Assembly (NCBI GenBank): GCA_019057775.1
Contig: JAHLWT010000167.1
Coordinates: 1-33,238, forward strand
Length of the DNA stretch: 33,238 nucleotides
Reading direction: 5' to 3'
DNA from: Promethearchaeota archaeon
Lineage (GTDB): Archaea > Asgardarchaeota > Lokiarchaeia > Sigynarchaeales > SOKP01
Part shown: positions 32,719 through 33,238 of the stretch, one piece after another
Layout of the letters: each line of letters starts with the position of its first letter
Numbering within the stretch: the first letter of the stretch is position 1
Notes under the pieces: generated by a model
Told to the model about the DNA's origin: nothing
Database searches by the model: none
The model's input: the letters and a program-made list of their open reading frames with translations, nothing else
Translations under genes and position numbers: made by a program

Positions 32719-33238
32719 ATGACAATTTATCTTAATATAGACGAAAAGATACCTATAAATTTTTTTTCTGGACCACAAAAACTGAATTCAAAATCAACAT
32801 CTCAAATAATATGCGCTCATTTAGGCTCTCTCGTATGGGATGGATTCAACAATTTAGAATATAAAAGAGAGCATAGAATTATGTGTTCAAAATGTGGGAA
32901 ACGGTTTGGAAGGGATATTGAAATGTGGAATTTATTATCTTACCAACAAATGATTAAAATGATCCTTTACGAGCTATTTATTTTAAAGTTTCCGCTCACT
33001 GGAGTGGCAAAACAATGGGGAATTCCTCAACAAAAGTTAAGCCAATTTAAAAAATCGTTTGTTTCACAAGTTTTCCAACAGAATTCGGAGGTAATTGAGC
33101 AGAAATTAAAAGCACTTCCAAGAGGCGTAATATTAGGAGATGAGACATATTTGGGTTCTCGAGGCAATTCTGATATAGAAGTAGTATTTATCAACAATGA
33201 ATACGAAACGCTTTCCATCGGACTCGCAGATGAGGGCG
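32719..33238 (+). CDS. Transposase of an insertion sequence, 5' part only
   Basis: The first 173 residues are present; the window ends within the gene. A zinc-binding segment is followed by a helix-turn-helix and the start of a DDE nuclease core. Cys32 and His34 (ICAHLG) with Cys56 and Cys59 (CSKCGKRF) form the zinc site. LTGVAKQWGIPQQKLSQFKKS is the helix-turn-helix. Asp141 in ILGDETYLG is the likely first catalytic aspartate. The order zinc ribbon, HTH, GDETY-type strand is typical of IS1/IS1595-like transposases; the exact family is uncertain. A GGTGA ribosome-binding site lies 8 nt before the ATG. Confidence 0.75.
   Translation, partial: MTIYLNIDEKIPINFFSGPQKLNSKSTSQIICAHLGSLVWDGFNNLEYKREHRIMCSKCGKRFGRDIEMWNLLSYQQMIKMILYELFILKFPLTGVAKQWGIPQQKLSQFKKSFVSQVFQQNSEVIEQKLKALPRGVILGDETYLGSRGNSDIEVVFINNEYETLSIGLADEG

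Noticed and set aside
1..33238. tRNA, rRNA or CRISPR arrays
   Set aside because: Scanned intergenic stretches for GTTCRANYC-type T-loops and evenly spaced repeats; none found, although a covariance-model search was not possible.

Overview
The window comes from a very AT-rich archaeon. TATA-like boxes lie about 25-40 nt upstream of many starts, some mRNAs look leaderless, and others carry clear Shine-Dalgarno (SD) motifs. The gene set is that of an anaerobe: the corrinoid Fe-S (gamma) subunit of archaeal CODH/acetyl-CoA synthase, an ADP-forming acyl-CoA synthetase alpha subunit, rubrerythrin, superoxide reductase and a methanol/methylamine-type corrinoid protein. Large unassigned helical-repeat and coiled-coil proteins and a PIN-TPR protein would fit an Asgard (Lokiarchaeia-like) or similar lineage. 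That placement is inference. I found no rRNA, tRNA or CRISPR.

Layout. 1-1370 is mostly gene-poor and holds decayed reading frames, including a likely riboflavin kinase (DUF120) remnant. 1369-3263 has a PD-(D/E)XK nuclease-like protein overlapped by a small ORF, then an opposing small gene. 3390-9958 has a PIN-TPR protein, MobB, a 641-aa unknown, a HypE-like AIR-synthase-family protein and a small membrane protein. 9959-10924 is a gene-free stretch rich in hairpins. 11216-15099 carries the ACD alpha subunit, cdhE and a HAD phosphatase. 15243-19725 has a TPR protein, a tiny ORF, a ThiS/MoaD-like protein, RNase Z and a coiled-coil protein. 19843-22552 encodes a LolD/MacB-type ABC pair, followed by a broken OppB-type permease remnant (22574-22807) and a structured intergenic region.

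The most interesting block is 23259-30140. After a corrinoid protein comes a sulfur/iron-sulfur set: TusA (apparently starting at CTG), an IscS/NifS homologue whose PLP-binding lysine is replaced by aspartate, an IscU fused to half of a thioredoxin-reductase-like fold, and a four-part CoA-disulfide reductase-rhodanese-TusA-rhodanese protein. Rubrerythrin and superoxide reductase follow. Together they suggest Fe-S assembly fed by persulfide or sulfide carriers rather than PLP-dependent cysteine desulfuration, coupled to oxygen defence. The functional link is inference; the missing lysine, the fusion and the domain order can be read directly.

The right end has a duplicated zinc-module protein, a GPH-family sugar:cation symporter, and the start of an insertion-sequence transposase cut by the window edge. 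Two genes (tusA with CTG, the TPR protein with ATT) appear to begin at unusual start codons placed correctly behind SD motifs, so standard ORF calling would miss or shorten them.
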